A stretch of DNA of 11,170 nucleotides, taken from DATKNA01 sp035541595 (GTDB lineage Bacteria > Actinomycetota > Actinomycetes > Actinomycetales > Kineosporiaceae). Below, piece by piece: positions 6,806 through 11,170 of this stretch (position 1 is the stretch's first letter; each line of letters begins with the position of its first letter). The notes under the pieces are model-generated. The model did no database searches and was not told the DNA's origin. It saw only the letters and a list, made by a program, of their open reading frames with translations. The DNA lies in NCBI GenBank assembly GCA_035541595.1, contig DATKNA010000072.1, forward strand, positions 1 to 11,170, in the 5' to 3' direction. Position numbers and translations under genes: made by a program.

Positions 6806-6831
6806 GTCGCCTCGATCATCGCGGGCATGTC
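6786..6831. repeat. 23-bp tandem duplication across the sigma-factor start
   Basis: Positions 6786-6808 and 6809-6831 are identical except for one base (C at 6805, T at 6828), and the first five bases of a third copy follow at 6832-6836. On the minus strand each copy carries a GAGGCGAC stretch followed by GTG (copy at 6805) or ATG (copy at 6828), so the ribosome binding site and start codon are duplicated. Because 23 is not a multiple of three, the upstream ATG is out of frame with the sigma factor. Confidence 0.9.
6793..6828 (-). CDS. 11-residue upstream ORF overlapping the sigma-factor start
   Basis: Reading from the ATG at 6828 gives MPAMIEATCPR, then TGA at 6795-6793. That stop overlaps the ATG codon (6796-6794) that is Met4 of the sigma factor, forming an ATGA junction. 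It exists only because of the 23-bp duplication. It could couple, delay or reduce sigma-factor translation. Whether it is translated is unknown. Confidence 0.35.
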   Translation of the reverse strand: MPAMIEATCPR

Positions 6832-6856
6832 GCCTCGCGAGGGCGCGCCCCTCGGA

Positions 6857-7213
6857 TCAGGACTCGGGCTCGTCCTCGAACGGCCGCACCTCGACCGGGG
6901 CCCTGCAGGCCACCGTGGCGCGGCGGGCGAGCGAGAGCGCCTCATCGAGGTCGGCGGCCTTGATCACCCAGAAGCCGCCGAGATGCTCCTTCGACTCGGC
7001 GAACGGCCCGTCCGTGGTGAGCACGTCGCCGTTCCTCACCTGGACGGTGGTGGCGGTCTCCACAGGGTGCAGCCCGCCGCCGAAGACCCACCTCCCCGAC
7101 TCCATGAGCTCGGCGTTGAACCCGTCGACGTCCTTGTACGCCTGCGCCATCTCCTCCTCGCCGGGCACGGGCGCGCCGTCGACCAACCAGACCGAGAGCA
7201 GGTACTGCTTCAC
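6857..7213 (-). CDS. DGPF/YCII-family protein, ECF42 partner
   Basis: The 118-residue protein belongs to the YCII-related family that carries the DGPF motif: LTTDGPFAESKEHLGGFWVIKAADLDEALSLA spans residues about 65-96, with DGPF at 68-71. These small alpha-beta proteins have a ferredoxin-like fold. Their biochemical role is not established, and they are the conserved neighbours and usual targets of ECF42 sigma factors. The gene lies directly upstream of the sigma gene on the same strand, 51 bases before the GTG at 6805, and the two probably form one transcript. The start is GTG at 7213 with a good SD (GAGGAG at six-base spacing). The protein begins MKQYLLSVW, as relatives do. A candidate ECF-type promoter lies at 7269-7295. 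Confidence 0.92.
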   Translation of the reverse strand: MKQYLLSVWLVDGAPVPGEEEMAQAYKDVDGFNAELMESGRWVFGGGLHPVETATTVQVRNGDVLTTDGPFAESKEHLGGFWVIKAADLDEALSLARRATVACRAPVEVRPFEDEPES

Positions 7214-7268
7214 GGCGATCTCCTCGCTGCTGTCCGGGAGCGGCTCTGTGCCACTCGCTCATCCTGTC

Positions 7269-7295
7269 CACGAACGCGCGTGCCCCCAATCGACA
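7269..7295 (-). promoter_or_regulatory. Candidate ECF42-dependent promoter for the DGPF-sigma operon
   Basis: On the minus strand TGTCGA (7295-7290) is followed after 17 bases by CGTG (7272-7269), about 55 bases before the DGPF start codon. My recollection of the published ECF42 promoter is a TGTCGA -35 box with a CGA/TC-type -10 box. The -35 is exact and the -10 is one base off. If real, the sigma factor activates its own operon. Confidence 0.4.
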
Positions 7296-7390
7296 CCCCT
7301 TCCCGCGACGTGCTCCCCGGGACGTGATCATTAGCGCGTCACGACCGCCTCGTCGGACAGACGTCGCGGCGGGCGTCGGCAGACGGGCGC

Positions 7391-8047
7391 TCAGTCGACG
7401 TCCGGGGGGAGGGACGGATCGTCGTGATGCTCGAAGACCCGCTGCAGCAGGCGGGGAGAGGTCCGTCCCGGCGACAGCTCCGGCACGGCGTCCCGGGGAT
7501 ACCACTCGACGCCGTCCGTCTCTGCGCTGGTCGTCGGCCTGCCACCGAGCAGCCGGCAGCCGACCACGGCCTTGAGCGTGAACCACGGCATCGGCGGGTG
7601 CCCCCAGCGCTCGCGGTCGTACACCCCGAAGAGCCGCTCGTACGCGACCGTGTACCCGCTCTCCTCGCGGACCTCGCGGACGGCGCCGGCCGCCAGGCCC
7701 TCGCCGACGTCCGCCCATCCACCTGGCAGCGTCCAGCGCCCGTCGGACGTCTCCCGGACCAGCAGCACCCGGCCCTCGGCGTCGAACACGGCGCCCCGGA
7801 CGTCGAGCTTGGGTGTCAGGTACCCCTCGGCGCCCTCGATCGCCAGGCGCAGCGGCCCCGGGTCGCCGTCGGCATCCAGCGCAGCGGCGATGTCGGCCGT
7901 GACGGCCTTCAACCGGGCGTAGCGGGCGGCGTCGAACGGGTTGCGGGCATACGTCAGACCCTCCTGCGCGATCGCCTGGAGTTCCCGGACCCGGGCGAGC
8001 CACGCCCCTGCGGCGTCCGGGGCTCCCTCCACCGCCGCGCCGCTCAC
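7391..8047 (-). CDS. NUDIX hydrolase with NUDIX_N-type N-terminal domain
   Basis: The 218-residue protein hydrolyses some nucleoside diphosphate linked to another moiety. The exact substrate cannot be read from sequence. The N-terminal part (residues about 15-60, LQAIAQEGLTYARNPFDAARYARL) matches the helical domain in front of a subgroup of NUDIX enzymes sometimes called ADP-ribose or CDP-choline pyrophosphatase-like. The catalytic domain starts near residue 78 (LTPKLDVRGAVFD). A complete NUDIX box lies at 110-132: Gly110, Glu116, Arg124-Glu125, Glu128-Glu129, Gly131. The C terminus contains VEWYPRDAVPELSP, typical of the fold. The start is GTG at 8047 with no visible SD. A TAGCCT box ends eight bases upstream, so the mRNA may be leaderless. 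The gene is divergent from efp and 177 bases upstream of the DGPF gene, probably a separate transcription unit. Confidence 0.9.
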   Translation of the reverse strand: MSGAAVEGAPDAAGAWLARVRELQAIAQEGLTYARNPFDAARYARLKAVTADIAAALDADGDPGPLRLAIEGAEGYLTPKLDVRGAVFDAEGRVLLVRETSDGRWTLPGGWADVGEGLAAGAVREVREESGYTVAYERLFGVYDRERWGHPPMPWFTLKAVVGCRLLGGRPTTSAETDGVEWYPRDAVPELSPGRTSPRLLQRVFEHHDDPSLPPDVD

Positions 8048-8055
8048 GGGTGGTC

Positions 8056-8061
8056 AGGCTA
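8056..8061 (-). promoter_or_regulatory. Candidate -10 box of the NUDIX gene
   Basis: TAGCCT on the minus strand (8061-8056) fits the actinobacterial TANNNT -10 pattern and lies so close to the GTG at 8047 that the message would be leaderless or nearly so. No good -35 box is visible. It sits in the left arm of an 8-bp inverted repeat (8058-8065 with 8103-8110). Confidence 0.35.
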
Positions 8062-8106
8062 CCGGTCGGCGCAGCGGGCACCGCGGGCGCCCGGGAGGGT
8101 GGCCGG

Positions 8107-8112
8107 TAGCAT
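8107..8112 (+). promoter_or_regulatory. Candidate -10 box of efp
   Basis: TAGCAT fits the TANNNT -10 pattern and would start transcription near 8119, giving a leader of about 37 bases that contains the GAAGG ribosome binding site (8144-8148). No clear -35 is seen. It lies in the right arm of the inverted repeat that holds the divergent TAGCCT box. Confidence 0.4.
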
Positions 8113-8155
8113 GGGCGGCCGACCATCCCTGGACGGCGAGGACGAAGGCAGATCC

Positions 8156-8719
8156 GTGGCGACGACGAACGACCTCAAGAACGGCCTGGTGCTCAACCTC
8201 GACGGGCAACTGTGGTCCGTGGTCGAGTTCCAGCACGTCAAGCCGGGCAAGGGCGGCGCGTTCGTGCGCACCAAGCTGAAGAACGTGCTCTCCGGCAAGG
8301 TCGTGGACAAGACGTTCAACGCCGGCACCAGGGTCGACACCGCCACCGTCGACAAGCGGGACATGCAGTACCTGTACAAGGACGGCACCGACTACGTGTT
8401 CATGGACTCCAGCACGTACGACCAGCTCCACGTCGGCGCGGACGTCGTCGGCGACGCGGCGAACTTCCTGCTCGAGAACCAGGACGTCATCGTCGCCATG
8501 CACGAGGGCACCCCGCTCTACGTCGAGCTGCCGACGTCGGTCGTCCTGGAGATCACGTACACGGAGCCGGGCCTGCAGGGCGACCGCTCCACCGGCGGCA
8601 CGAAGCCGGCGACGGTCGAGACGGGCTACGAGATCCAGGTGCCGCTGTTCCTCGAGAGCGGGACCCGGGTCAAGGTGGACACCCGCTCCGGGGAGTACCT
8701 CGGCCGGGTCAACGACTGA
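8156..8719 (+). CDS. efp: Translation elongation factor P
   Basis: EF-P binds between the P and E sites of stalled ribosomes and promotes peptide bond formation at polyproline stretches. The 187-residue length and three-domain layout are normal: an N-terminal KOW-like barrel (about 1-62), then two OB-type domains. Landmarks are FQHVKPGKGGAFVRTKLKN (residues 25-43) with the functional Lys32 at the loop tip, SGKVVDKTF, and the C-terminal signature KPATVETGYEIQVPLFLESG with VKVDTRSGEYLGR. The loop reads PGKGG. As I recall, most actinobacterial EF-Ps have PGKGP with an unmodified Lys. No lysine-modification genes are in the window. The start is GTG at 8156 with GAAGG at seven-base spacing. nusB follows after 50 bases. 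The usual upstream neighbour pepP is absent. Confidence 0.97.
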   Translation: MATTNDLKNGLVLNLDGQLWSVVEFQHVKPGKGGAFVRTKLKNVLSGKVVDKTFNAGTRVDTATVDKRDMQYLYKDGTDYVFMDSSTYDQLHVGADVVGDAANFLLENQDVIVAMHEGTPLYVELPTSVVLEITYTEPGLQGDRSTGGTKPATVETGYEIQVPLFLESGTRVKVDTRSGEYLGRVND

Positions 8720-8769
8720 CCTCGACCACGGGCGGGCACAGGGACCGGCGCGACCGCAGGCGACCACGG

Positions 8770-9180
8770 ATGGCAGCCCGGACCAAGGCACGCAAGCGCG
8801 CCCTCGACATCCTGTTCGAGGCCGATCAGCGCGGCCTGGACGCCGCCGACGTGCTGGCCGAACGCCTCCGCCGCGCCGACCCGCCGGTGCCCGAGTACGC
8901 GGTCGAGATCGTCGAGGGCGTGATCGCCCATCGGGAACGCATCGACGAGCTCCTGGCCACGTACGCCCAGGGGTGGACCCTCGACCGGATGCCCGGCGTC
9001 GACCGGGTCCTGCTGCGGCTGTCCGCCTGGGAACTGCTCTACAACGACCAGGTCCCGGACGCCGTCGCCATCGACGAGGCGGTCGACCTGGCCCGGTCGC
9101 TGTCGACGGACGAGTCACCGGCCTTCGTCAACGGCCTCCTAGCCCGACTCCTCGCCGTCAAGCCCACGCTCACGCGCTAG
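8770..9180 (+). CDS. nusB: Transcription antitermination factor NusB
   Basis: NusB binds boxA RNA together with NusE (S10) and takes part in rRNA antitermination. The 136-residue all-helical protein carries the N-terminal RNA-binding segment ARTKARKRALDILFEAD (residues 3-19), the central VEGVIAHRERIDELL, and the conserved C-terminal half GVDRVLLRLSAWELLYNDQVPDAVAIDEAVDLARSLSTDESPAFVNGLL (76-124). The ATG at 8770 lies 50 bases after efp with only a weak SD (an AGG about nine bases upstream), so co-transcription with efp is likely. The gene ends at TAG 9180, directly at the edge of the very long hairpin that separates it from the convergent bldD. Confidence 0.96.
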   Translation: MAARTKARKRALDILFEADQRGLDAADVLAERLRRADPPVPEYAVEIVEGVIAHRERIDELLATYAQGWTLDRMPGVDRVLLRLSAWELLYNDQVPDAVAIDEAVDLARSLSTDESPAFVNGLLARLLAVKPTLTR

Positions 9181-9182
9181 CC

Positions 9183-9309
9183 CTCTCCTGCGTTGATCAA
9201 GGAACAAGTGGCGATCAAGGAATAGGTGGCGATCAAGGAGCCTCCCGCGAGTTCCTTGATCGCCACTTGTTCCTTGATCGCCACTTGTTCCTTGATCAAC
9301 GCAGGAGGG
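9183..9309. terminator. 59-bp hairpin built of 18-bp units between nusB and bldD
   Basis: Positions 9183-9241 pair with 9251-9309 around the 9-base loop CTCCCGCGA. No pair is a true mismatch in plus-strand RNA, because every deviation is a G-U wobble. The left arm contains GATCAAGGAACAAGTGGC (9195-9212), a variant copy with AATAGG in place of AACAAG (9213-9230) and a partial third copy (9231-9239). The right arm contains two exact reverse-complement units (9262-9279, 9280-9297). The hairpin starts three bases after the nusB stop and ends just before the bldD stop, so it can terminate both. There is no T-run. It shares words with the hairpin at 4629-4713. Confidence 0.85.
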
Positions 9310-9311
9310 TG

Positions 9312-9809
9312 TCAGTCCTCGGCGGCCACCGCGCGGCGGGCGTCCGCGTTCAGCACACCCCAGGCGATGAGCTGCTCGGCGAGCACGGCCGGGGGGACGT
9401 CGTAGATGACGGCGAGCGTGCGCAGGTCGTCCGTGCGGATCGAGAGGACCTTGCCGTTGTAGTCGCCGCGCTGGCCCTGGATCGTCGCCGCGTACCGGGC
9501 CAGCGGGCCCGCCTTCTCGGCCGGGACCGACTGCAGCCGCTCGAGGTCCAGCACCAGCTTCGGCGGGGGCTCGCTGCTCCCCGTCGGCGCGGCGTCGGGC
9601 AGCAGCGCCTGAACCGGGACACCGTAGAAATCGGCGAGCTCAGCGAGCCGCTGGACGGTCACGGCTCGGTCTCCGCGCTCGTAGGAGCCGACGACGACCG
9701 CCTTCCAGCGGCCCTCGGACTTCTCCTCGACACCGTGCAGGGACAACCCCTGCTGGGTGCGGATCGCGCGGAGTCGGGCGCCCAGCGCCCGTGCGTAGTC
9801 GGAGGCCAT
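9312..9809 (-). CDS. bldD: Developmental transcriptional regulator BldD
   Basis: The 165-residue protein is near-identical in plan to Streptomyces BldD, the c-di-GMP-dependent repressor of sporulation genes. The N-terminal Xre-type helix-turn-helix (residues about 7-70) reads LRAIRTQQGLSLHGVEEKS, GRWKAVVVGSYERGDRAVTV and QRLAELADFYGVPV. A short linker (PDAAPTGSSEPPP) leads to the C-terminal domain from about 84 (KLVLDLERL). The c-di-GMP signature RGD-x8-RxxD is present: RGD at 114-116 and RTDD at 125-128, the same numbering as in S. coelicolor. The ATG at 9809 gives the conserved N terminus. A TTG at 9845 would add 12 unconserved residues and is not preferred. No SD precedes the ATG, so the mRNA may be leaderless. 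The gene converges on nusB and diverges from pyrR. Confidence 0.96.
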   Translation of the reverse strand: MASDYARALGARLRAIRTQQGLSLHGVEEKSEGRWKAVVVGSYERGDRAVTVQRLAELADFYGVPVQALLPDAAPTGSSEPPPKLVLDLERLQSVPAEKAGPLARYAATIQGQRGDYNGKVLSIRTDDLRTLAVIYDVPPAVLAEQLIAWGVLNADARRAVAAED

Positions 9810-9812
9810 GCG

Positions 9813-9845
9813 GTGATGGTCACGGAGAGTTACTGATTTCGTCAA
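9813..9845 (-). promoter_or_regulatory. Candidate leaderless bldD promoter with overlapping BldD-like operator
   Basis: On the minus strand TTGACG (9845-9840), an 18-base spacer and GACCAT (9821-9816) would place the transcription start at the A of the bldD ATG, in keeping with the missing SD. GTGA-TGG-TCAC (9813-9823 on the plus strand), an inverted repeat like the BldD box, overlaps the -10 and would allow autorepression. TCACC half-sites also occur at 9879-9883 and 9919-9923. The -10 is weak. Confidence 0.35.
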
Positions 9846-10037
9846 GCAGGATCGCCGAATCCGTTGGAACCGATCTCGTCACCATGCCCTCTTCATCCCG
9901 TTTGATCCCGGATCGATATCACCTGATCGCCCCGTTGCACCTCGCCCGATCGCAGCCTCCACGACCCGGTACACAGCCGACCGGCGGGCACGCCGCGCCC
10001 CACCGAGGGTGTACGGCGAGGCGGCCGCACCGGCCGC

Positions 10038-10046
10038 TGATACCCT
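10038..10046 (+). promoter_or_regulatory. Candidate extended -10 promoter of the pyr operon
   Basis: TGATACCCT fits TGNTANNNT. Transcription would start near 10053, giving a leader of about 100 bases that carries the PyrR-binding element. No convincing -35 box is present, as expected for an extended -10 promoter, but this is a weak signal in GC-rich DNA. Confidence 0.35.
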
Positions 10047-10120
10047 CGCTGGCGACCGCCCGCAGTGCTCCGGCCCACGCCCGGCGCCCGCCCGTGGTCC
10101 GGCCGAACCATCCTTTAAGG

Positions 10121-10146
10121 CCCGTCCTGTGAGGCGGGGAAGGAGG
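10121..10146 (+). promoter_or_regulatory. PyrR-binding loop and ribosome binding site of pyrR
   Basis: CCCG (10121-10124) pairs with CGGG (10135-10138) around TCCTGTGAGG, which fits the known PyrR recognition pattern TCCNGNGAGG. The SD AAGGAGG (10140-10146) begins two bases after the stem and lies eight bases before the GTG. In mycobacteria PyrR represses its operon by binding such a hairpin next to the SD. The same UMP-stimulated translational repression is inferred here. No antiterminator/terminator pair is seen. Confidence 0.8.
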
Positions 10147-10154
10147 TCGCAGAC

Positions 10155-10772
10155 GTGACGTCTGCCCAGTCCCAGGGTGCTGCCGAGAGCGGCGCCACAC
10201 TGCTGGATCCGGCCCTGGCGGGGCGTGCCGTCCTGGACGCCGGGGACATCCGCCGGGCCTTGTCCCGGATTGCACACGAGGTCCTGGAGCGCAACAAGGG
10301 CGGCCACCGCCTCGTCGTCCTCGGGATCCCGACCCGCGGCGTCCCGCTGGCCCGGCGCCTGGTCCGCCGGCTCGAGGAGATCGAAGGCCACGACGTCCCG
10401 CTCGGCGCGCTCGACATCACGATGTACCGCGACGACCTGCGGTCGCAGCCGGTCCGGACGCCGGCGGCGACGACCCTGCCCGACGGCGGCGTGGACGACA
10501 AGGTGGTCGTCCTGGTGGACGACGTCCTGTTCTCCGGCCGCACGATCCGCGCCGCCCTGGACGCGCTGTCCGACCTCGGCCGGCCCCGGGCGGTGCGGCT
10601 CGCCGTCCTCGTCGACCGCGGCCACCGGGAACTGCCGATCCGGGCCGACCACGTCGGCAAGAATCTGCCGACCTCGCTGGAGGAGCGGGTCCACGTCGAG
10701 CTCACCGAAGTGGACGGCGTCGACGAGGTCCGGATCGGCGCCGCCACGCCGCGCCCCGGGGGTGCGCGCTGA
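10155..10772 (+). CDS. pyrR: Bifunctional pyr operon regulator / uracil phosphoribosyltransferase PyrR
   Basis: PyrR binds pyr leader RNA in response to UMP/UTP, and in many species also makes UMP from uracil and PRPP. The 205-residue length includes an N-terminal extension of about 20 residues common in actinobacteria. Motifs are AVLDAGDIRRALSRIAHEVLERN (24-47), LGIPTRGVPLARRL (56-69), ALDITMYRDDL (85-95) and the PRPP loop VVVLVDDVLFSGRTIRAAL (117-135), followed by VLVDRGHRELPIRADHVGKNLPTS. The GTG at 10155 has a strong SD (AAGGAGG, eight-base spacing) that lies beside the PyrR-binding hairpin, pointing to autoregulation. Its TGA overlaps the pyrB ATG by one base (TGATG), so the two are translationally coupled. 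Confidence 0.97.
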   Translation: MTSAQSQGAAESGATLLDPALAGRAVLDAGDIRRALSRIAHEVLERNKGGHRLVVLGIPTRGVPLARRLVRRLEEIEGHDVPLGALDITMYRDDLRSQPVRTPAATTLPDGGVDDKVVVLVDDVLFSGRTIRAALDALSDLGRPRAVRLAVLVDRGHRELPIRADHVGKNLPTSLEERVHVELTEVDGVDEVRIGAATPRPGGAR

Positions 10773-11170
10773 TGCGGCACCTGCTCTCGGCCGCTGACCT
10801 CGACCGGGGCGGCGCGGTGACGGTCCTGGACGTCGCCGAGCGGATGGCCGCCACCCAGCACCGCGAGATCAAGAAGCTTCCGACGCTGCGCGGCCGCACC
10901 GTGGTCAACCTCTTCTACGAGGACAGCACCCGGACCCGGATCTCCTTCGAGGCGGCCGCCAAGCGCCTGTCCGCCGATGTGATCAACTTCTCGGCGAAGG
11001 GATCGAGCGTCTCGAAGGGCGAGAGTCTGAAGGACACCGCCCTCACCTTGGAGGCGATGGGGGCGGACGTCGTCGTCGTCCGGCACTCCGCCTCCGGAGC
11101 GCCGTACCGCCTCGCGCACGCCGGGTGGATCCGCGGCGCCGTGGTCAACGCCGGGGACGGGACGCACGAG
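10772..11170 (+). CDS. pyrB: Aspartate carbamoyltransferase catalytic subunit (5' part)
   Basis: The first 133 codons are present and the gene runs off the right edge. PyrB condenses carbamoyl phosphate with aspartate, the committed step of pyrimidine synthesis. Visible active-site features are the carbamoyl-phosphate loop STRTR at 52-56 (in FYEDSTRTRISFE), the loop GSSVSKGESLKDT at 78-89 with Lys82 and Lys87, RHSASGAPYRLA at 104-115, and the beginning of the NAGDGTHE motif at 126-133, which normally continues into HPTQ. The second residue of the usual FFEDSTRTR is Tyr here, a common variant. The ATG at 10772 overlaps the pyrR stop. Confidence 0.95.
   Translation, partial: MRHLLSAADLDRGGAVTVLDVAERMAATQHREIKKLPTLRGRTVVNLFYEDSTRTRISFEAAAKRLSADVINFSAKGSSVSKGESLKDTALTLEAMGADVVVVRHSASGAPYRLAHAGWIRGAVVNAGDGTHE

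Larger units (their letters stand above)
9810..10154. other. bldD-pyrR divergent intergenic region
   Basis: I see no credible gene in these 345 bases. The left end holds the candidate bldD promoter and operator (9813-9845). Positions 9904-9951 contain four GATC sites. The right third is the pyrR leader: an extended -10-like TGATACCCT (10038-10046), a hairpin (10070-10079 with 10093-10102), and the PyrR-binding loop over the ribosome binding site. Confidence 0.6.

Noticed and set aside
7330..7390. Direct repeat-like CGTCGG(A)CAGACG words between the DGPF and NUDIX genes
   Set aside because: They are short, imperfect and composed of common GC-rich words, with no position that suggests a function.
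9195..9297. CRISPR-like array appearance of the 18-bp repeats
   Set aside because: The units are directly adjacent with no unique spacers, and the two halves are mirror images forming one hairpin.
9810..9845. bldD starting at the TTG at 9845
   Set aside because: It would add 12 residues not found in BldD proteins and run through the likely promoter. The ATG at 9809 gives the standard N terminus.
1..11170. tRNA or rRNA genes, insertion sequences, or attachment sites
   Set aside because: None of the gaps shows a cloverleaf, rRNA-like sequence, transposase or flanking target duplication.

Overview
The window looks like a chromosomal segment of a very GC-rich actinomycete (Actinomycetota). The reasons are the strong G/C bias at third codon positions, the frequent GTG starts, an almost textbook BldD, and the gene order aroC-aroK-aroB ... 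efp-nusB-bldD(reversed)-pyrR-pyrB, a conserved actinobacterial neighbourhood. The genus cannot be fixed from the sequence alone.

Layout. (1) Positions 1-658 hold a membrane-anchored, Thr/Ala/Pro-rich protein with a small C-terminal beta-type domain. It is possibly the last gene of a pilus or secretion-like cluster, and its 5' end may lie outside the window. (2) Positions 719-3554 hold the shikimate cluster aroC-aroK-aroB, joined by GTGA stop/start overlaps. A third GTGA leads into a 20-codon mini-ORF. AroK lacks the normal P-loop Gly-Lys-Ser/Thr. (3) Positions 3555-8047 hold an accessory block where many actinomycetes carry aroQ and pepP: a stand-alone LigD-type polymerase domain protein (+), then on the minus strand a NUDIX hydrolase, a DGPF/YCII protein, an ECF42-type sigma factor and a two-domain VOC protein of the CFP30B type. 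(4) Positions 8156-9180 hold efp and nusB. (5) Positions 9312-9809 hold bldD (minus), convergent with nusB. (6) Positions 10155-11170 hold pyrR and the start of pyrB, behind a leader with a recognisable PyrR-binding loop over the ribosome binding site.

Two non-coding structures stand out. Both convergent gene junctions (polymerase/VOC and nusB/bldD) carry very long, nearly perfect hairpins, about 30 and about 59 bp. Both are locally AT-richer than their surroundings and built from related GATCAAG/AAGTG words. In the larger one the only deviations from perfect symmetry are G-U wobbles when it is read as plus-strand RNA. They look like members of one repeat family acting as bidirectional terminators or folded RNA ends.

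How the genes fit together. AroB, AroK and AroC perform the first, fifth and last steps of chorismate synthesis. EF-P and NusB serve translation and transcription. BldD is the c-di-GMP-responsive developmental repressor. PyrR/PyrB start the pyrimidine operon under UMP-responsive translational control. The minus-strand DGPF-sigma pair matches the known ECF42 arrangement. A 23-bp tandem duplication over the sigma factor start codon creates a tiny overlapping upstream ORF.
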